In this document: in pieces, positions 61,201-64,000 of the stretch
Layout: each line of letters opens with the position of its first letter
Numbering within the stretch: position 1 is the first letter of the stretch
Source: Candidatus Saccharimonadota bacterium
Lineage (GTDB): Bacteria; Patescibacteriota; Saccharimonadia; Saccharimonadales; Saccharimonadaceae
Reading direction: 5' to 3'
NCBI GenBank assembly: GCA_017464135.1
Contig: JAFUEB010000004.1
Location: forward strand, 1-64,000
Length of the DNA: 64,000 nucleotides
Made by a program: the position numbers and the translations under genes
Notes under the pieces: model-generated
Told to the model about the DNA's origin: nothing
What the model saw: the letters and a program-made list of their open reading frames with translations, nothing else
Databases searched by the model: none

Positions 61201-64000
61201 TACCATTTCCCAAATAATTTCGTCTATTCTGGTACGATTAATAATCGTAACTCTTACGGAGACATTGCTCTACTTTGGGCCGATAATTATAACGGCGCGC
61301 AGCTTTATCCGCATCATGCACACACGATTTATAGTTCAGCGACTTACAATACTGATAGCGCTATAGAATCATATCCTACTTATTACGGTTTGCCAGTTCG
61401 CTGTATATCTACTAATAATGTGACGATTGCAGACGTCTCTTATCTCCAGAGTTTCAAAAACTATTCTTCCTCTGAGGTTGACTCAATTGCTGCCTCCATG
61501 CCTTACAATACGACTTATAATCTTGTTGATAATCGTGACAATAAAACATATAAGATTGCAAAACTAAAAGACGACAATATTTGGATGGTCGAAAATCTTG
61601 ACCTTGGCCGTACTACGCTGACTACTAGCCTTACAAGTTCAAATACGAATCTTTCTACTTCAATTTCTGCCTCCACTTTTAACAGCTGGAAGAAAACAAC
61701 TGGTTCAAGAACATTTAATAATGGAGAATTTATTAATGTTGATGGTACAGACTCGTTTAATGGAGTCGCATATGGTACGTTATATAATTATTTTGCTGCT
61801 TCTGCAGGTACAGTCTCTGGACAATCCTATGACTTCATTTATACGACTAATGATATTTGCCCAGCCGGGTGGCGACTTCCGGCTGAAGGGATATATGCAA
61901 ACTACTACACTCTATTTAAAATTTACAATAATGAGGATAGTGCTAATTATTTTTCAAATATAAGATCTCCCGTTGCTTCTGGTGGTGCTGCACTTAACCT
62001 TTCTGGAACTTTTTATAGTTCTCCTACTGGAATTGGTAGCACTGGTAGTTATTGGGCAGCAGGATGGAGCAGCAGCAATGCAATGCGTTGTCCAACTCTC
62101 GATACTTCCAACACGGCTTTCTACCCGAATTTGGAAAAGCAGCGTGACCTTGGCGCTTCAATACGTTGTGTAGCTAAACGAACACTTTATCCGCTGACAG
62201 TTAAATATGGCGAAGGTGTTGTGGACGTAAAAGTTAATGGCGTGTCAGTTCAAGATGGTGGAATAATCAACATTGAGAAAAACACAGCATATCCAATTTC
62301 TGCAACTGTTTCAGATGGCTATGCATTTTATAGGTGGTCTAAACTTGCCAAACCTGGACTCATTAATAATTTTCGAAGACAGTCGACAACTCTCACGATG
62401 AGCGATGAAAGAGAGGTTTTGACGGCCACTGCATTACCGAAGATGCAATATCTTGATACGGGAGTATGTACGTCTGCTTCAAGTAAAGTGATTGATGAAC
62501 GTGATAACCACGTATATACTATAAAGCGTCTTAATGACGGTAATTGCTGGATGATGGAAGACTTAGACCTCGGTCGCACAGCTCTTACGACAGATTTAAC
62601 ATCTAATAATACTAATCTTTCAGCAACGATAACAGCTGCAACTTTTAATGGCTGGAAGAATACGACTGGGATAATTTCTTATACTACTGGTGTTTTCGTT
62701 CCTCTTTCGGGCACTGATTCGGCTTCCGGTACCCCATATGGCGTTCTTTATAACTATCACGCTGCTTCTGCTGGCACAATTACAGGGAATAGTAATAGTG
62801 CCAATGCCAGTTTTGACATTTGTCCATCTGGGTGGAAATTGCCAACCAGTGGAAACGGTGGCGAGTTCCAGACTCTCTATGAGCATTACAATTCGAACGC
62901 TCTTCTTACGGCTCCTATATCCCAAAATGGCGCTGCATTTGCTTATAATGGATCCTTCTATAATACTGTGCCGTCCGGGTTGGGTACAGCTGGTGGGTAC
63001 TGGTCTTCAACCGTAAGCAATAATTCAAATATGTATTTTATTGGCTTTAATACATCGACTATTTACCCATCCAACTCGACTTTTCGTACTACTGGACATG
63101 GTATACGATGTATTATGAAAAACTCTACTCGCACTCTCACCATTTCATATGGTGCTGGAGTAGCGAGTGTAAAGGTTAATTCTGTCAGTATTCTTAATGG
63201 CAATACAATTGATCTCGAGCCAGGCGTCTCATACACTATCGAAATGACGCCGTCTACTGGTTATGTGTTTGATTATTGGTCTGCAACTTCTGGAACGATT
63301 GGTTCTACCACTACACAAACAACAACTTATTCGATTGGATCAAATAATGCCACTTTAACAGTTGTCGCAGCTAGTACTGCTCCTGTCATACAAAATCTTC
63401 CATCAGCTAGTTGCACCACTACTGCATCTCTTGCAAGAGATAATCGCGATGACCATATTTATACCGTTCAACGTTTAGCGGATGGTAGATGTTGGATAAT
63501 GGAAAACCTTGATCTTGGTCGTACTACACTTACTGCGAATCTTACTTCTGCGAATACGAATCTCGTCTCTACAGTTTCCGCTACAACATTTAATGGCTGG
63601 AAGAAGACTTCTGGAACACAAACATACGATGCTGGTGAATTTATCAGTGTTTCTGGTTCGGACACTACTTCTCAAACTCCGTATGGAACTCTATATAATT
63701 ACTATGCCGCATCTGCTGGCACCATTACTGGTAGCTCTAATAGTGTTGACGCATCTTACGATATTTGTCCGGCTGGCTGGAGGCTTCCAACTGGTAGTAC
63801 TAACGGTGAGTTTAAAAAACTTTATGATCAGTATAATTCGCTCGAACGAATTCGTGCATCGATTGCAAACAATGGAGCCGCTTTTGCTTTTGCAGGCTAC
63901 TTTACTAGTGGTGTTCCGGCTGGTCAGGATAATAGTGGTGATTATTGGGCTTCCACAAGACATAATGATACGGTGGTAGGTCGTTTGGTTCTTAATACGT
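58297..64000 (+). CDS. Giant secreted FISUMP-domain protein 4 (3' end outside window)
   Basis: The frame starting TTG 58297 is open to the window edge, more than 1,900 codons. Start chosen by AGGAG 58287-58291 and the matching TTG arrangement of the 23123 gene. N-terminus LEAMSIRNTRKIRFSFQ, then a hydrophobic signal (LSIILLLFITILSIV), the beta domain with NRWGYKPNYYNSS, a repeat segment (FAGWCTV...LYAIWTS) and FISUMP domains at about 59215-60105, 60650-61420, 61430-62180, 62440-63120 and 63385 onward (last truncated). It is the closest paralogue of protein 2. Cys-less FISUMP domains are the first and third. Confidence 0.9.
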   Translation, partial: MLEAMSIRNTRKIRFSFQLSIILLLFITILSIVPYDAEKDDVEAVDDHTTPASLSFISANDHATVAINPSTAGTFGASSGDSDIRFTVSTNNYTGYTLTVKATKTTLDSTTDGVISTLASSVTTSQFSNASNTPLSNRWGYKPNYYNSSTNSDRFYPATSDSVILDKTVAANTTAKAYIISLGARVNYEIPSGTYENNTLMLQYVANPVPYTVSFNDNVVDDIVNNMPSSLTGNSSSPDTVTLPSRIPTRDYYAFAGWCTVKPIEVAGGQLCPGTAYSANGSYGLNYTVSNSNNVLYAIWTSNRGCNKAATTIGTGVSSTDAVCMQDINNSVISSMVTGVQHSLVDMRDGKSYFIAKQSDGKVWMTQNLDYVLSTSTTLTHHSTDIGYTDVNLDKTFSPSTNTITTESEWSMSENTLPFSYDPGDIYYYSSGTTDDDTPSTACNDTSTCKHYHVGNYYTWTAAVASNDTSSMVDTYSIAPDSICPANWRLPSGTNNDTYNEFNRLLVKSGVVTEYASKTKLLSYTTNGFTLLRSAPLYITRSGAIWTPTLSYSGKNGYLWNDTITSSTAAGTFNMNKNYLNYSATLTRRNGFPIRCVARMNAGSSLVNYYGNGATDGVQKSVTIKKGNTLRFPTDIFTRQNYILSGWNSKADGTGLYYDFDSIYDVEYNSPAVIDFYAVWTPAYSIVYNGNGSSNDSAMGVNNIVKNGDETRLFASNYRRDGYGFVGWSVTQIDPDAANAKNLISNAKIFGPNEKIIANNVNLGSNAPANITLYAVWIKSEGDMQNWVGCPSMNIGDLTARKDIRDNQVYAIAKLADGKCWMIENLRLDANGADNKADAQGFDTGFLGLATAESESNFTYSVIASNSLYTTSNITGENQAYRFPRYNNRNTNDTVEIMTSVNENIYSYGNYYSWPAAKASIYNFTFNDNSITVNSSICPKGWKLPSANNSGTDTSTLISSLRSESKMLYHFPNNFVYSGTINNRNSYGDIALLWADNYNGAQLYPHHAHTIYSSATYNTDSAIESYPTYYGLPVRCISTNNVTIADVSYLQSFKNYSSSEVDSIAASMPYNTTYNLVDNRDNKTYKIAKLKDDNIWMVENLDLGRTTLTTSLTSSNTNLSTSISASTFNSWKKTTGSRTFNNGEFINVDGTDSFNGVAYGTLYNYFAASAGTVSGQSYDFIYTTNDICPAGWRLPAEGIYANYYTLFKIYNNEDSANYFSNIRSPVASGGAALNLSGTFYSSPTGIGSTGSYWAAGWSSSNAMRCPTLDTSNTAFYPNLEKQRDLGASIRCVAKRTLYPLTVKYGEGVVDVKVNGVSVQDGGIINIEKNTAYPISATVSDGYAFYRWSKLAKPGLINNFRRQSTTLTMSDEREVLTATALPKMQYLDTGVCTSASSKVIDERDNHVYTIKRLNDGNCWMMEDLDLGRTALTTDLTSNNTNLSATITAATFNGWKNTTGIISYTTGVFVPLSGTDSASGTPYGVLYNYHAASAGTITGNSNSANASFDICPSGWKLPTSGNGGEFQTLYEHYNSNALLTAPISQNGAAFAYNGSFYNTVPSGLGTAGGYWSSTVSNNSNMYFIGFNTSTIYPSNSTFRTTGHGIRCIMKNSTRTLTISYGAGVASVKVNSVSILNGNTIDLEPGVSYTIEMTPSTGYVFDYWSATSGTIGSTTTQTTTYSIGSNNATLTVVAASTAPVIQNLPSASCTTTASLARDNRDDHIYTVQRLADGRCWIMENLDLGRTTLTANLTSANTNLVSTVSATTFNGWKKTSGTQTYDAGEFISVSGSDTTSQTPYGTLYNYYAASAGTITGSSNSVDASYDICPAGWRLPTGSTNGEFKKLYDQYNSLERIRASIANNGAAFAFAGYFTSGVPAGQDNSGDYWASTRHNDTVVGRLVLNT

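Noticed and set aside
17974-64000. Diversity-generating retroelement acting on the FISUMP domains, which end in a C-type-lectin-like RCV motif.
   Set aside because: No reverse transcriptase, template repeat or adenine-biased variation is visible in the window.

Overview
The window reads as a chromosome segment of a small-genome bacterium of the Patescibacteria/CPR radiation, most likely a Saccharibacteria (TM7)-type organism. This is an inference from gene content: a compact core gene set, GH25 lysozyme, CotH-like and sortase genes, very large FISUMP-domain surface proteins, and ordinary use of TGA as stop (for example at 2452-2454 and 12505-12507). The last point argues against Gracilibacteria and Absconditabacteria, which read UGA as glycine.

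Layout. 1-17,400 is a dense forward core block: nusB (5' end outside the window), a Nudix hydrolase, rnc, a Cys-cluster hypothetical, rpsP, khpA, rpoB, rpoC, secY, a sortase, infA, rpmJ, rpsM, rpsK, rpsD, rpoA, rplQ, rplM and rpsI. 17,400-34,670 is dominated by two giant secreted proteins (about 1,689 and 3,847 residues) built from FISUMP domains and InlB/Listeria-Bacteroides-type beta repeats. 34,690-43,350 holds a tRNA-Ala, an IS3-family element, a sortase-like gene, a TM-anchored Pro-rich protein, the glyA-folA-thyA thymidylate cluster, a secreted sortase-like protein and a CotH-like protein. 43,370-50,000 holds a GH25 lysozyme, tRNA-Ala, trpS, an RluA-type synthase, a HolB-like subunit, a TPR protein, tRNA-Tyr with a duplicated 3' end and a CDF transporter. 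50,024-53,215 is a third FISUMP protein. 53,250-58,030 is an accessory zone with tRNA-Thr, decayed sequence, a nuclease-like/zinc-ribbon/macro-like operon, a tail-collar remnant, an unknown gene and a CdiA-tRNase-like gene. A fourth giant FISUMP gene starts at 58,297 and is still open at 64,000.

How the genes work together. The core block makes the transcription and translation machinery. secY is translationally coupled to a sortase, so export and surface processing may be co-expressed. Four FISUMP proteins, three sortase-like proteins, CotH-like and GH25 proteins and several TM-anchored proteins form a large envelope programme, which fits an epibiont that depends on host contact. SHMT, DHFR and thymidylate synthase complete a dTMP cycle.

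Main unusual signals: (1) RNA polymerase beta' has lost the cysteines of both conserved zinc sites, and L36 and S4 are also zinc-less. (2) Eleven separate genes have a TANAAT -10 box exactly 6 nt before ATG, a leaderless-transcript architecture, while operonic core genes keep Shine-Dalgarno sites. (3) Twenty FISUMP domains fall into two classes in which two cysteines appear or vanish together, suggesting a lineage-specific disulfide. (4) The giant genes show module shuffling and identical internal DNA blocks.
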